From the NCBI GenBank assembly GCA_017354895.1, contig CP071494.1, positions 372,001 through 436,000 on the forward strand: a DNA stretch of 64,000 nucleotides, read 5' to 3'. The notes under the pieces were generated by a model that searched no databases, had not been told where the DNA came from, and saw only the letters and a list, made by a program, of their open reading frames with translations. Of the stretch, positions 46,055-57,227 are shown one piece after another (position 1 is the first letter of the stretch; every line of letters begins with the position of its first letter). Origin of the DNA: Podospora comata (lineage: Eukaryota; Ascomycota; Sordariomycetes; Sordariales; Podosporaceae). Made by a program: the position numbers and the translations under genes.

Positions 46055-48150
46055 TTAGTTAGCCGAAGTAGTGACATCGCCATCTCCACCCTCGCCGTAA
46101 TCATCGCCGTACTCAGTAACAATCCAAAGACAGAAGCGCTCCCACTCGACCGCCCATTCCTTTAGGCGTTTGGCTTTCAGTCCAGACCCCACGCTTGCTG
46201 CACGAATATCCCGTATCCTTTAGGCAATTAACAAGTGGTTAGTATCTCTTGCCTCTTCAACAAGGACGTAGATGGGAACGGAGTGATATCCTCGCTCCAG
46301 ATCCCCGTATAGTACTATCCGGATGGGGGCACAACTTACCATAACTCAGGAGGCTGGTCCTCAAAGGCAGCCCACCGAACACTGTTCTCCGCCAGAGACC
46401 CGATTCCAGTCAGGCCTAATGACTCCCATGCATGCAGTGCTGTCCAGAACTGGTATGTCATTCCCAAGCCGGCACCTTCTCCCGCATGTTCCTTCGCATC
46501 ACCAAGTGACAAGGCACACGGAACACCCTGAGCGATGAGGGCCAGGAGCGGGTGGTTCGAAATGTCGCCTTTGCCCGGTACCAGACAAATCTCTACCAGG
46601 ATCCTCTTATCCTTGACAGCCTCCATCATGCGCGGGTGTCTGTAGAGCGACGGAGCATTTCCGAGCCTCCGTGTTCCGAGCAAAAGAGCGTCGAAGAGGT
46701 TGCATTCGCCGGCTCCATCAATGCCACCCCCCGCGTCCAAGAAAAAGGGGATTTCGACTTCTTCCAGTGCGCACTGCTTTCGGAACCAGAAGAGTTCTGG
46801 TAGCATGTCCGTGAGCGATCTTCCGAGAGCGTCGGTGTCGGCGAGGTCGTAGCCGGCCACCAGATCAGACCAGATTATTTTGGCCGCGATGCAACTATCA
46901 GCATCCTCAATGATCGACCGTTGATCCTGGTTGCGGGTGGTTGACCAGATGATCCGGAGTCCCCAGAAGGGCGGTCGCTGACCCGGGTCGTCGGGAGTGG
47001 TTGTGGCTTGGCGGCAATAGCTGGCCGCTTCTTGTCCGATGACGACGAACAACTGGTCAGAGTCGGGTTCTGGCGACTCTGAGCCTGTGCGGTAGTAATC
47101 AAGGGGGAAAGTAAGCCTAACATGGGGGTTGTGTATTAGTCGTGACACACTCTCGTTGATCACCATAGTGGTGTTGTTGCCACCCGTGGGGTTTAGAAAA
47201 GGGGGAGATGGATTACGAGGCCCATCACGGCGGCCTAGATAGAGTGTAGAGAAATCCTTACCGTAGTTCTGACCACGATAGACCGTCCTCCATTAGTTGA
47301 ACCAAGAGATGACGCAGGAACTTTCGGAATATTGGCTCGTAGTAGAGCATGCCCCTGAGTAGGCGTGAATCTGCCCGGCCCTCGGCCGATGAGAAGCTTT
47401 CGGTTTTTTCGGTTTGTGGCGTCGTAGTAGTGATGCTGTCATCACTTCTCAATACTACACCGCATCTTGCCTTGAGCCATTTGCTGAAGCCTGACCTGCC
47501 TCCTTCGGGGTAGTCATCCGCCGCATTGGTCAGGGGCACAAAGGTTCCGCTCCCGTAGTCAGAACTCCATATCGACTGCTCGCTTTTCTGGTCGTTCTTT
47601 CGGAACCGGATTTCGACTCTTCTCGTGATATCACCCCTTGCCTCTGCCGTAGCGAGATTTCCATTCGAGGATGACAGACACATCCCTGGTGTCTCGAGCG
47701 CCAGGGTGATGAGGTGGTCGACATTGGCCAAAGCGAGGGCGTCCATCTGGGCGCGGAGGAGACCGCCTTTTGGTAGCCGCTGGATGATTTGCCATGATTT
47801 GGGTTTGGTCATGGCGTCGGGGGTGAAAGTAGTGGTTGTGACATGGTGGTGCTCTTCATCTCGTATCCTGTCGACGATGCGGCATGCTGCCTTGGCGATG
47901 GGGGAGAGGGCTTGTCGAAAGGAGGAGTCTGCCTTGTTTTGTCTTTCAGTTACTACTACCTGTTACTTTTTGGGTATGGAGTGGGGTTAGGGTGGGGATG
48001 AGGTAGGGTACACATACCGCTTCGCTGTTTGTACTCTTCGCTTATGAGGGCGGTGCGGCTGGAGAGATATTTTTGGAGGATGGGGTCGGAGGGGGAGGGG
48101 AGTTCGGTTGTGAGGATGGAGTGGTAGTCTTCGTCTGTGAGGCGAGCCAT
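46055..48150 (-). CDS. ADGF/ADA2-family adenosine-deaminase-like protein lacking catalytic residues
   Basis: Four exons, 48018-48150, 47262-47928, 46340-47116 and 46055-46217; all phases match, 579 residues. The scaffold is the ADGF/CECR1-type deaminase barrel: RLPKGGLL...MDALALANVDHLI, LLRGMLYYEPIFRKFLRHLLVQLMEDGLSWSELR, NLFDALLLGTRRLGNAPSLYRHPRMMEAVKDKRILVEIC, GMTYQFWTALHAWESLGLTGIGSLAENSVRWAAFEDQ, and the end IRDIRAASVGSGLKAKRLKEWAVEWERFCLWIVTEYG. The zinc-binding HxH after KGGLL is RAQ (R103, Q105); the HAGE motif reads DAGG; the RLGHG-type His is N; and the paired DD of the NDDP motif is GD. All metal ligands and the general acid therefore appear lost, while the barrel and C-terminal helices remain. 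Family deaminases turn adenosine into inosine; this protein probably does not. It lacks a signal peptide (start MARLTDED). Confidence 0.87.
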
Positions 48151-49364
48151 ATTTTGGAGGTGAGAAGATGCCTAGCGGGGAGATTGGTGATGAGATGGTT
48201 CGGATGGTGATGTGGTAGTGGGACTGCGTTATGAGATGACGTCGGGGTTGCGGTTATAGCGGCTGTTTTTGGTCGGCAGCGCTAAAGGCGACGTTGGCGG
48301 GTAATTAGACGCTATCTCCGGGCGGTTGAAGCGGTTATTGTGGGGTCAGAGTTGGGTACCAACCTGGGTAAAATATCATGGACAGCTTTGATTTTATTGC
48401 GACCTAGGTTGGTCTTTGTCATTCTTCAATGCATTGGGGAAAGAAGGTCATAGGAACTGAAATAGTCTTATTTATTGTCTCCTGTTGCCTGTCGGGGGAT
48501 TTGTGCTTTTTGAGAGGTTCTTGACTGAGGTTTGTCAAAGCGGAAAATCAGAAGAGTTTGAGGGACGGTGATGCCTGAGCGTAGCAACAAATGCTTGACA
48601 GTTGAGGCTTGCAGCTTATGTCCATGATGGAGCGAAAGCTTGACCAAAATTGCCGGCCTTTCGATCAAGACACATTCTGGCTTAGCATCATTGCGGCGAG
48701 ATGTAAAGTTACTGTTTAAGGCAATTGATGCTCGACCGTTGCATGGTGCATACACAAGCCTCTTTAGCTCCCCGCGATATCCCCGCTCGGCTTCATCCCG
48801 ATGCAAGATCGACGAGTCGCCAAGGCATACCGTGAAGAGTTGAGCCTCGGGAGGCTGAAAGTGGTTATTAGCAGGCAGTATCTACATCCAGAACTAGAAA
48901 TACGGTTTCAAAGATGAATAGAATAGGCAAGTCGGCGACATCAACGTTAGAGGGTTTGTCAGCCCGGGTAGTCGCGGGCGTGGGGACATGGTGGGGTACC
49001 CTACATTAGCTATCCGGTCATCGGTCGGCTCCAACCACCCCGAGCTACCCCTCCGCTGATTCCGCTTCCTAACTGTCGGGTATCATACCAAGCAGCGAAT
49101 AAGATTACTGCAAACTCCTGAGTATATGGCTTGGATTGCTTGCTGTTGATCAGTCTCGCTCTGCAGCCATCGTGACGCCATCTATCTCATATTCCCATCC
49201 CATCTGTTTCAAACCTCCAATTTCTACATAAGCTCAGTGGGCGTTCATCACATCCAATACCTACTCTGTTTTTCCTTTCACATCATCACCTCAGATCGAG
49301 TCTCCCTTGCACCAACCACTCTTACTTACACAAGCTACGTCAACACCTACAAAACCCGCCCACC
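48151..49364. promoter_or_regulatory. Divergent promoter region between the deaminase-like gene and the 5-oxoprolinase gene
   Basis: 1.2 kb between outward-facing starts. The right end (about 49190-49364) is CT- and CA-rich and looks like a 5' leader of the 5-oxoprolinase gene. No specific operator is named. Confidence 0.45.
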
Positions 49365-52300
49365 ATGTCTTCCTCACCTGAAACCTCAAAGAAAGGCGGA
49401 ATCCGCATCGCCATTGACCGCGGCGGCACTTTCACTGACTGCGTTGGGTCCCTGAACGGCGAGACCATCATTATTAAGCTTCTCTCTGAAGACCCCTCCA
49501 ATTACTCGGATGCTCCCCTTGAAGGCATCCGACGCATCCTCTCCCACTTTCTCAAGAAAGATATCCCTCGTGGTCAGCCCCTCGATACGTCAGCCATCGA
49601 GAGCATACGTATGGGCACCACTGTGGCTACCAACGCTTTGCTGGAGAGGAAAGGAGAGAAGATCGCCTTTGTCACCACCAAAGGGTTTGGGGATATTTTG
49701 TTGATCGGCAACCAGTCTCGCCCAAAGATCTTTGACTTGGCAATCAAGAAGCCGGATGTGCTTTATGAGGAGGTGGTCGAGGTGGAGGAGAGAGTGACGT
49801 TGGAGGATTATGCTGAGGATCCGAAGCGGGTGCTTACCAAAGTGGAGGCCAAGGCTGGGACGGAAGAGGCAAAGAAGGAAGAGATTGTCATGGGACTGAG
49901 TGGAGAGGCGGTTAGGATTCTGCAAAGACCGGATAGGGAGGTAATCAAGGGCAAGTTGGGGGAGATTTACAGAAAAGGGATCAAGAGTGTGGCTGTTTGC
50001 TTGATGCATGGGTATACTTTCCCAGACCATGAGAGGTTGGTGGGCGAAGTGGCCAAGGAGATTGGGTTTGAGCACATCAGCCTGAGCCATGAGCTGATGC
50101 CGATGATCAAGTTGGTCTCAAGAGCAACTTCGGTCTGCGCTGATGCGTATCTCACGCCAGCGATTAAAAAGTACATTGCTGGGTTTCAGAATGGATTTGA
50201 AGGCGGTAGCTTGGGCTCGAAGAGTGTCAAGGAAAATGGCGAAAAGAAGGGTGCGAGGTGTGAGTTCATGCAAAGCGATGGGGGGTTGGTGGATGTCGAC
50301 AAGTTCACAGGCCTGAAAGCTATCTTGTCCGGTCCCGCAGGAGGTGTTGTTGGTTACGCCATCACCTCGTACGACGAGAAGACCAAAGTTCCCGTCATTG
50401 GATTTGACATGGGTGGTACCAGCACAGATGTCTCGAGGTATGGAGACGGCAGGTATGACCATACCTTTGAGACAACGACTGCCGGTGTCACCATCCAGTC
50501 TCCACAGTTGGATATCAACACAGTTGCCGCTGGTGGCGGATCAAGGCTGTTCTTCAAAAATGGGCTATTTGTTGTCGGTCCCGATTCTGCCGGTGCTCAC
50601 CCTGGTCCTGCTTGCTACCGAAAGGGTGGCCCGGCGGCCGTCACCGATGCCAACTTGTTCTTGGGCAGATTATTGCCCGAGTTCTTCCCCAAGATCTTTG
50701 GGAAGAATGAGGACGAGGCCCTGGACATGGAGGCGAGTAGAAAGGCGCTTCAAGAAATCGCAGACCAGATTCAGAAGGAAACGGGAAAGAATATGGACAT
50801 CGATGAGGTTGCCTATGGATTCTTGACAGTTGCCAACGAAGCCATGACCCGACCTATCAGAAGCATCACTGAGGCCAAGGGCCACGACACATCAAAGCAC
50901 CGTCTGGCTACCTTTGGAGGTGCCGGCGGTCAGCACGCTGTTGCTATTGCCGAGTCACTGGGTATCAAGCAGATTCTGGTTCATAGATACTCTTCGGTTC
51001 TCTCTGCCTATGGCATGGCCCTTGCAGACGTGGTGGATGAACGTCAAGAGCCAGATTCGAGTGTGTGGAGTCAGGACAGCGAGGTTGTTGGCCATCTCAA
51101 GCAAAAAGTTGGAAGTCTGAAGGAAAAATCTCGCGAGGCCTTGAGAGATCAGGGATTTGACGACAGCGAGATCGTCTTTGAGGAGTACCTCAATATGAGA
51201 TATCGCGGCACCGAATCAGCTCTCATGATCATCAAGCCGAGCGATGACAGCTGGGACTTCGGCAGGGCTTTTGTGGAGCACCACCGCTACGAGTTCGGCT
51301 TTACGCTAGATGAGAGGGATATCATTATCGACGACGTCCGTGTGCGTGGCATTGGCAAGAGCTTCCAGTATGGGGAGAAGACAGTCGATGAGCAGCTCAA
51401 GACAGTCCAGCGCACAGATGTATCTCCAGAGAAGAAGCACTCCGAAGCCAAGGTTTATTTTGAAGGAGGCCGGCTGGATACCCCCATCTACAAACTTACT
51501 GATCTTTCCGTTGGTAACGTTATCAAGGGTCCAGCCATATTGGCGGATGGCACCCAAACCATTGTCGTCACCCCTAACGCCACTGCTTTGATTCTCGAGA
51601 CGCACGTTGTGGTCGACCTTCCCAAGGCTGCAAAGGACAAGTCCTCTGAAAGTATGGAAGAGCGTGAGGTTGACCCCATCATGCTCAGCATTTTTGGGCA
51701 CCGGTTTATGGCCATTGCGGAGCAGATGGGCAGAGCGCTCCAGAAGACAAGCGTCAGTACCAACGTCAAGGAGCGTCTTGATTTTTCTTGTGCCATTTTT
51801 GACGCGTCCGGAGGTCTCGTAGCCAATGCTCCTCATTTGCCTGTCCACTTGGGGTCCATGTCGACTTGTGTTCGCACCCAGGCCAAGATCTGGGAGGGCA
51901 AGCTCAAGAAGGGCGATGTCATCATTTCCAACCACCCGTCATACGGCGGCACTCACTTACCAGATATCACTCTTCTGATGCCAGCATTCAACGAGGCTGG
52001 TGATAAGATTCTGTTTTATGCCGCCTCTCGCGCCCATCACGCTGACATCGGAGGTATCACGGCTGGCAGCATGCCCCCTCACTCCCGCGAGCTGTACCAA
52101 GAAGGTGCCGCCATCAAGTCTGAGAAGCTTGTTAGCGAGGGAAAGTTCAATGAAGAACGCTGCATTGAGCTTCTTTATCACGAGCCAGCCAAGTACCCAG
52201 GATGCAGCGGTACCCGCACCCTCGCTGACAACATCAACGACCTCCGCGCCCAGGTTTCGGCGAATCAGAAGGGCATCTCCCTCATCGAGGGCCTCATCAG

Positions 52301-53453
52301 CGAGTATGGTGAGGATACGGTCCAGTTTTACATGGTGGCCATCCAGAAGAACGCCGAACTCCAGGTGCGCAATTTGCTTAAGACTGTATCGAAGCGGTTT
52401 CAAGGCAAGGAGCTCTCAGCAGTTGACTACATGGACGACGGGTCTCCCATCCGCCTCAAGGTGACCATTGACGACCAAGCGGGCGAAGCCATCTTTGACT
52501 TTGCGGGCACAGGCCCCGAAGTCTACGCCAACATCAATGCTCCCGAGGCCATCTCGTACTCGGCCATCATCTACTGCCTCCGGTGCATGATCTCGGAAGA
52601 CATCCCGCTGAACCAAGGCTGCCTACGCCCCATCACGGTCAAGATTCCCAAGAAGAGCTTGCTGTCTCCGTCAGACAACGCTGCCGTGGTGGGCGGCAAT
52701 GTCTTGACCAGTCAGCGCATCACAGACGTCATCTTCAAGGCCTTTGAAGCCTGTGCCGCCAGCCAAGGCTGCTGCAATAACTTGACGTTTGGCTTTGGTG
52801 GAAACGTCACGGGCCAGAAAGAGGTCAAAGGGTTCGGGTACTACGAGACGATTGCGGGCGGGAGCGGCGCCGGGCCGTACTGGGAGGGGACAGATGGAGT
52901 TCACGTGCACATGACGAATACCAGAATCACGGATTCAGAGGTGTTTGAGAGACGGTACCCGGTTTTGTTGCGGGAATTCTCCATCAGGAGGGGATCAGGT
53001 GGTAAGGGACAGCACAGGGGTGGTGATGGCGTGGTGAGGGATATTGAGTTTAGGTTGCCGATGCAGGTGTCAATCTTGAGCGAGAGGAGGGTTTACCAGC
53101 CGTATGGCATGGCCGGGGGTGAGGATGCGGAGGCGGGGTTGAACTTGTGGGTGAGGAAAGTGCAGAAGGCTAGCTGGGAGACAAGCTTGAAGAGGCTACA
53201 GGCTGAGAAGGAAGGGGAGGGGGGTGATGGTGGTGATGACGAAAGGGAGACGGAGGAGAGGTACATCAACATGGGGGCCAAGAACACGGCGCCGATGAAG
53301 GCGGGTGACCGCATCATCATCCAAACTCCCGGAGGAGGTGGCTGGGGCAAGGTAGATGAAGCGAAGGCACTCGATGCCTCGAAACATGATCCGACCCAGG
53401 GATGGAAAAAAGGTTCCCATGCAGCGCGGGAGGATGCCGCTCTGCAGGTCTGA
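49365..53453 (+). CDS. OXP1: 5-oxoprolinase (ATP-hydrolysing)
   Basis: A single long exon of 1362 residues. It converts 5-oxo-L-proline to glutamate with ATP in the cytosol, the last step of the gamma-glutamyl cycle of glutathione breakdown. The N-terminal hydantoinase-A part has IRIAIDRGGTFTDCVG (about 13-28), SGPAGGVVGY near 322 and GFDMGGTSTDVSRYG near 346. The HyuB-like part starts near 760 and has NHPSYGGTHLPDITLLMP near 855, FYAASRAHHADIGGITAGSMP near 885, GFGGNVTGQKEV and VHVHMTNTRITDSEVFERRYP, and the Gly-rich GAKNTAPMKAGDRIIIQTPGGGGWG near the end. Length and order match yeast Oxp1 (about 1290 residues) and mammalian OPLAH. The glutathione-synthesis modifier gene lies 27 kb away in the same window. 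The identification is firm. Confidence 0.97.
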   Translation: MSSSPETSKKGGIRIAIDRGGTFTDCVGSLNGETIIIKLLSEDPSNYSDAPLEGIRRILSHFLKKDIPRGQPLDTSAIESIRMGTTVATNALLERKGEKIAFVTTKGFGDILLIGNQSRPKIFDLAIKKPDVLYEEVVEVEERVTLEDYAEDPKRVLTKVEAKAGTEEAKKEEIVMGLSGEAVRILQRPDREVIKGKLGEIYRKGIKSVAVCLMHGYTFPDHERLVGEVAKEIGFEHISLSHELMPMIKLVSRATSVCADAYLTPAIKKYIAGFQNGFEGGSLGSKSVKENGEKKGARCEFMQSDGGLVDVDKFTGLKAILSGPAGGVVGYAITSYDEKTKVPVIGFDMGGTSTDVSRYGDGRYDHTFETTTAGVTIQSPQLDINTVAAGGGSRLFFKNGLFVVGPDSAGAHPGPACYRKGGPAAVTDANLFLGRLLPEFFPKIFGKNEDEALDMEASRKALQEIADQIQKETGKNMDIDEVAYGFLTVANEAMTRPIRSITEAKGHDTSKHRLATFGGAGGQHAVAIAESLGIKQILVHRYSSVLSAYGMALADVVDERQEPDSSVWSQDSEVVGHLKQKVGSLKEKSREALRDQGFDDSEIVFEEYLNMRYRGTESALMIIKPSDDSWDFGRAFVEHHRYEFGFTLDERDIIIDDVRVRGIGKSFQYGEKTVDEQLKTVQRTDVSPEKKHSEAKVYFEGGRLDTPIYKLTDLSVGNVIKGPAILADGTQTIVVTPNATALILETHVVVDLPKAAKDKSSESMEEREVDPIMLSIFGHRFMAIAEQMGRALQKTSVSTNVKERLDFSCAIFDASGGLVANAPHLPVHLGSMSTCVRTQAKIWEGKLKKGDVIISNHPSYGGTHLPDITLLMPAFNEAGDKILFYAASRAHHADIGGITAGSMPPHSRELYQEGAAIKSEKLVSEGKFNEERCIELLYHEPAKYPGCSGTRTLADNINDLRAQVSANQKGISLIEGLISEYGEDTVQFYMVAIQKNAELQVRNLLKTVSKRFQGKELSAVDYMDDGSPIRLKVTIDDQAGEAIFDFAGTGPEVYANINAPEAISYSAIIYCLRCMISEDIPLNQGCLRPITVKIPKKSLLSPSDNAAVVGGNVLTSQRITDVIFKAFEACAASQGCCNNLTFGFGGNVTGQKEVKGFGYYETIAGGSGAGPYWEGTDGVHVHMTNTRITDSEVFERRYPVLLREFSIRRGSGGKGQHRGGDGVVRDIEFRLPMQVSILSERRVYQPYGMAGGEDAEAGLNLWVRKVQKASWETSLKRLQAEKEGEGGDGGDDERETEERYINMGAKNTAPMKAGDRIIIQTPGGGGWGKVDEAKALDASKHDPTQGWKKGSHAAREDAALQV

Positions 53454-54493
53454 CGGGTTGACGTTGGCGAGCGGCGGCGGCGGGTTCGAAACCACATGGA
53501 GGCGAGGGAGGATGGTGAGGGACCACGGGGAGGGGCCTCTGTTGACTTGGAACTTGTTTGAAGGGTGGAGGAGGAGGGGTTGTTGGGTCCTCCCGAGGGA
53601 GTGGTCTTCCCTGTCTGCAGAGCACAGACCCATGCACAAAGGGTTCTCTGGGACTTCTTGGGCTTTTGGGATTTGTTGAAGAGACCTTGTTGGTTGGAGT
53701 GGGAGAGCATCTTCTGGCGGCGGGTAACCCGGAAAACTTGTCTGGATAGGAATACAGTCTTGGCAATGTTGTAATTTCCCTCTCGAAGCGATCCACATTG
53801 AAGATGTGCCCAGCCACCGTGATTTCCATACTTTCCCCATCTCGACGTAAAGAAAAAGAAAACTGACAAGAGTTTTGCGTCATGGTACGATGCTGATGTG
53901 TGTTGATCAGTCGACGAGTGGGGAGGTACAGAGTAGCCGTGGTAGCACAAAAAAGAGAGTGATGACGGGTCGGGTTAGGGTTCCCCGTGTGCCGAGTGTG
54001 CAAAAGGTTGGGGAAACAGCTGGGCGGTGACGCTAGCGCACGGCCGTTGCAGGTGGTTGTCGCAGCAACGCCCCGCCAAACAAACAGAGCAGGGGTGTTA
54101 TGGAGCCCACTGACCACTAGCGAACCGCGGTTTTGCCCTCGTCTTGGTAAAGATTGCCATGCTGTTCGTGGGCCGTGGCACCCGTGGGTCTTTCAACGAC
54201 GACGAAGCAACTGTAACTACACTGCACTGCACTGCTGAAATGTTACCCATCTCCGTACTTCGGGAATGACGCCTTGATTCAGCAAGTCCCACGTCCCAAG
54301 ACTGTCCCAGGCTGTCCCAGACTGTCCCGATTTGTTCGTGCCCTTTCCCAATTCAACCTTTCTCGAAGGACGCATCCCTGTTGGAGGGCCATTTCTACCT
54401 GACGGGGGGGCCATTCTTTACTCTCTCTTCCGCTCCACCAAAGAAAGAAAAGAAGAACCGGCGCTGGAGGGAGATGCGAAAACAACGACCAAG
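53454..54493. other. Intergenic region between the 5-oxoprolinase and ADIP-type genes
   Basis: 1.0 kb with 5-oxoprolinase 3' flank and the ADIP-type gene's promoter. Long minus-strand ORFs overlap the 5-oxoprolinase end and are shadows. A GGGTTCGAAAC string at 53483-53493 is not part of a tRNA. Confidence 0.5.
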
Positions 54494-57227
54494 ATGATTG
54501 TGTCCGAAAACCTGCGTACGGCGTCGCTGTACATCAACAACCAGTTACTGTCTAGAGGCCTGCTGCGCGATGGCCAGAACATCGACTTTACCAACCCGGG
54601 GGAGAGCGAGGAGGAGATGGGCGAGACCATGAGCCGGATCATGTCGGTGGTGAATGACTTGATTTTGCGCCGCGATGTCAGTTTTTATACCCAATTCCCG
54701 CCACTTCTCCAAGACATCGGCGTACTGACAGAAACCAACACAGCGCGATGCAGAGCACCGTGAATCTCTCTCCGCTACTCTCCGCACGCTGCGCGCCGAG
54801 TCCCTCCGACAAGCCAACGACATCCAGCGCCTGCAAGAAAAGAACGCAGAGGCCCAGCGCAAAGCCAGCCTGAGCGACGCTGCCGAAACTGCTCTGAGAG
54901 CGCACATCAAGACGGCCGAGGCGACGATTCACCGCCTCAAAGAAGAGGCTGCGAGGACGAAGTTGCTGGCCGCCCAAACACGATCTGCCTGCGCAACAGA
55001 GGTCCGCAAGAGGGACCGCCAGATTGAGGGGCTGAAAAAGGCGGTAACAGAAGCGGCTAGAGCGAGAGGCGCTAGCAAGAGCCCAGGTGTCACCTCCATC
55101 ACGGTGGTTGGCGATATCGGCGCCGATGAACAGGGCAACCAATTGCCTCCCACGCCCACGACGACGGCCAGTAGCAGTGATGGGTATGATCTCCGTCAGG
55201 AAACAAACTCGTTCCTCGCTGAATTGGCCAAGGGGCTGAGCGAAGAGAATGAGGGGCTTCTGACTCTAATCAGGAGGACGACGGAACAGCTAAAGGACAT
55301 GAGCGGCTGGGACGCTGGAATGGTGGACAGTGACGGGTATACTCTGTCGTTGCCCACCGGTTACGATGACATGGCCGCTGAGATTGAGGCTGTCCTTGAA
55401 CATCTGAGGACGATCCTTACCAACCCATCGTTTGTGCCGATTGAGGAAGTGGTGGTGAGAGAAGATGAGATCAACAGGCTGCGCGACGGGTGGGAGAAGA
55501 TGGAGACGCGATGGAAAGAGGCGGTCCATCTCATTGATGGCTGGCGGAGGAGAATGCAGGCCAGTGGGCGGCCCGTTAATGTGGAGGAGCTCAAGATGGG
55601 CCTGCGCCTTAGTCCAGTCAAGGTTCAAAACGTGGAAGAGACGGCTCAAGGTGGGCTAGGACTGCAATTGGAATCTGTCCATGAGGGCCATGAGAGTTAT
55701 CATCATGATCAAGTTGACTACCAGGACGAGGACGAGGGTCCTTTGGAGTTGGTGCCTGAGGATGGCACGGAGGAACAGGACGACAGCGATACTTCGAGTG
55801 TCTTTGAAGACCAGCAGATTAATATGGACGAGTTGGATGTTGAGGAGCCTAACGTTGAGATCCTTCAGCAGTCGGTCGTGATGCCCTCGCCTCCCGTCGC
55901 TCCGGCCCCCCAGCCCAGCCCGTTGCGCGAACATTTTTCGGCCGGAAACAAGGGTGGAAGAGACGGCCCCAATTTGAGGAGACGTCCAAAGTTTGCCGAG
56001 GAAGGCGTCCGGAGCCGACCCCTTTCTGAAGAATCGCCGTTACCACCTCCCCATGCCGACAGACCCCAGCAATCACCATCCAAGAAGCCGCTATTATCAG
56101 TACGGACCGTGCCTTCTGAGGAAACTGGCACGGCTGCGCAACCGCCTTCCGCGGCCGTCTCTACACCTGATACATCTATCTCTCTGGATAGCGTCTCGTT
56201 GCCCAAGGCCGCCGCGGCGGAACCGAAGAGTGCAGTCACGAAAAAGTCAGCGCCAACGCCCCCACCGCATGCGACAAGACCAATCAAGAAGCCATCCCCT
56301 GCCCCGAGACCAGTAAGGGAAACACGAAAACCCCCATCTCGGCAACAAGAGCGGGAAGAGAAGAAAACTAGTACTACCAGTACCACCACTACCCGGCAGC
56401 AGCAACAGGAAAGCGAAGCCAGGCAGAAAAAGGTCACTTCCCGGCCCCCCGTAACACGTCCCACCAGACCACCCATCACCCGTGGACGCTCAGAGACCCG
56501 CAAAGGGGACAGCGATACCTCCAAGCCCTCCAAGCCAACCGCCCGCAACACCTCCGCTACCTCGACCACCTCTACCCGATCCGCGCCAGTCTCATCGAGC
56601 TCCAAGACCTCTATCCCGCCCAACCCAGAACCAGCGCCCGGAAAATCCCCTCGCCGCGTGAACTCTCGCCTTCCCCTCCCACGTAACGCTGGCAGCAGCG
56701 GAAGTAATAATTCCGCCTGTGCAGCTGGTACCGCCACTAATAACGCCCCGGTATTGCAACCCCCTCAGTCTCCAACACAAGCCCAGCAATCCCCTCTTTC
56801 CATGGCGACCATTCAAGCCAAGCTTGCCGCTTCGGAACGCGATGCTGATGCGGCCCGCGTGAGAGCCAAACTCAAGGCAGCAAAGAAGGGCATCCACCTC
56901 CCAGGTCCCGGCTCAGGTCGGGTTACAGCAGAGAATAGCATGCCCAACACACCTACCGAAACAATGTCGACCAAGAGTATGAGATCGGAGCAGAGCGACT
57001 ACATTCAGTATCAGCCTGAGCAGTACGACGATGGTGAGGATGAGCTCGGCTTCTCGGCTGTCCAGCCTCATCAGGTCATCCATGCAGAGAAGCCACGCAA
57101 ACGGGAGAGGAATTATGGAGAAGCTGTGACGGCACGGAAGACAAGCGACAAGGTGGCAAGCCGGAGAAGGAGTACTTTGAATCCATGGGAGCTGGAGACG
57201 TTGATAAAGGGTGGAAATGCCGAGTAG
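54494..57227 (+). CDS. Coiled-coil protein of the ADIP (SSX2IP/afadin-binding) family
   Basis: Two exons, 54494-54676 and 54744-57227 (GTCAGT...CAG, branch CTGAC), giving 888 residues. The N-terminal segment ENLRTASLYINNQLLSRGLL and the following acidic stretch and MSRIMSVVNDLILRRDRDAEHRESLSATL match the ADIP domain, which in animals is found in SSX2IP, a centrosome and adherens-junction protein. A coiled coil follows (about 60-180: LRTLRAESLRQANDIQRLQEKNAEAQRKAS, VRKRDRQIEGLKKAVTEAARARG), then a helical block (about 225-330, SFLAELAKGLSEENEGLLTLIRRTTEQLKDM), and a long disordered Pro/Ser/Thr-rich basic tail (about 400-830). Fungal relatives are expected at spindle-pole bodies or microtubule sites, but that is inference. 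An in-frame extension to 54332 is possible but unlike the family start. Confidence 0.78.

Noticed and set aside
53483-53493. GGGTTCGAAAC string resembling a tRNA B box
   Set aside because: No acceptor stem, D arm or anticodon arm can be drawn around it.
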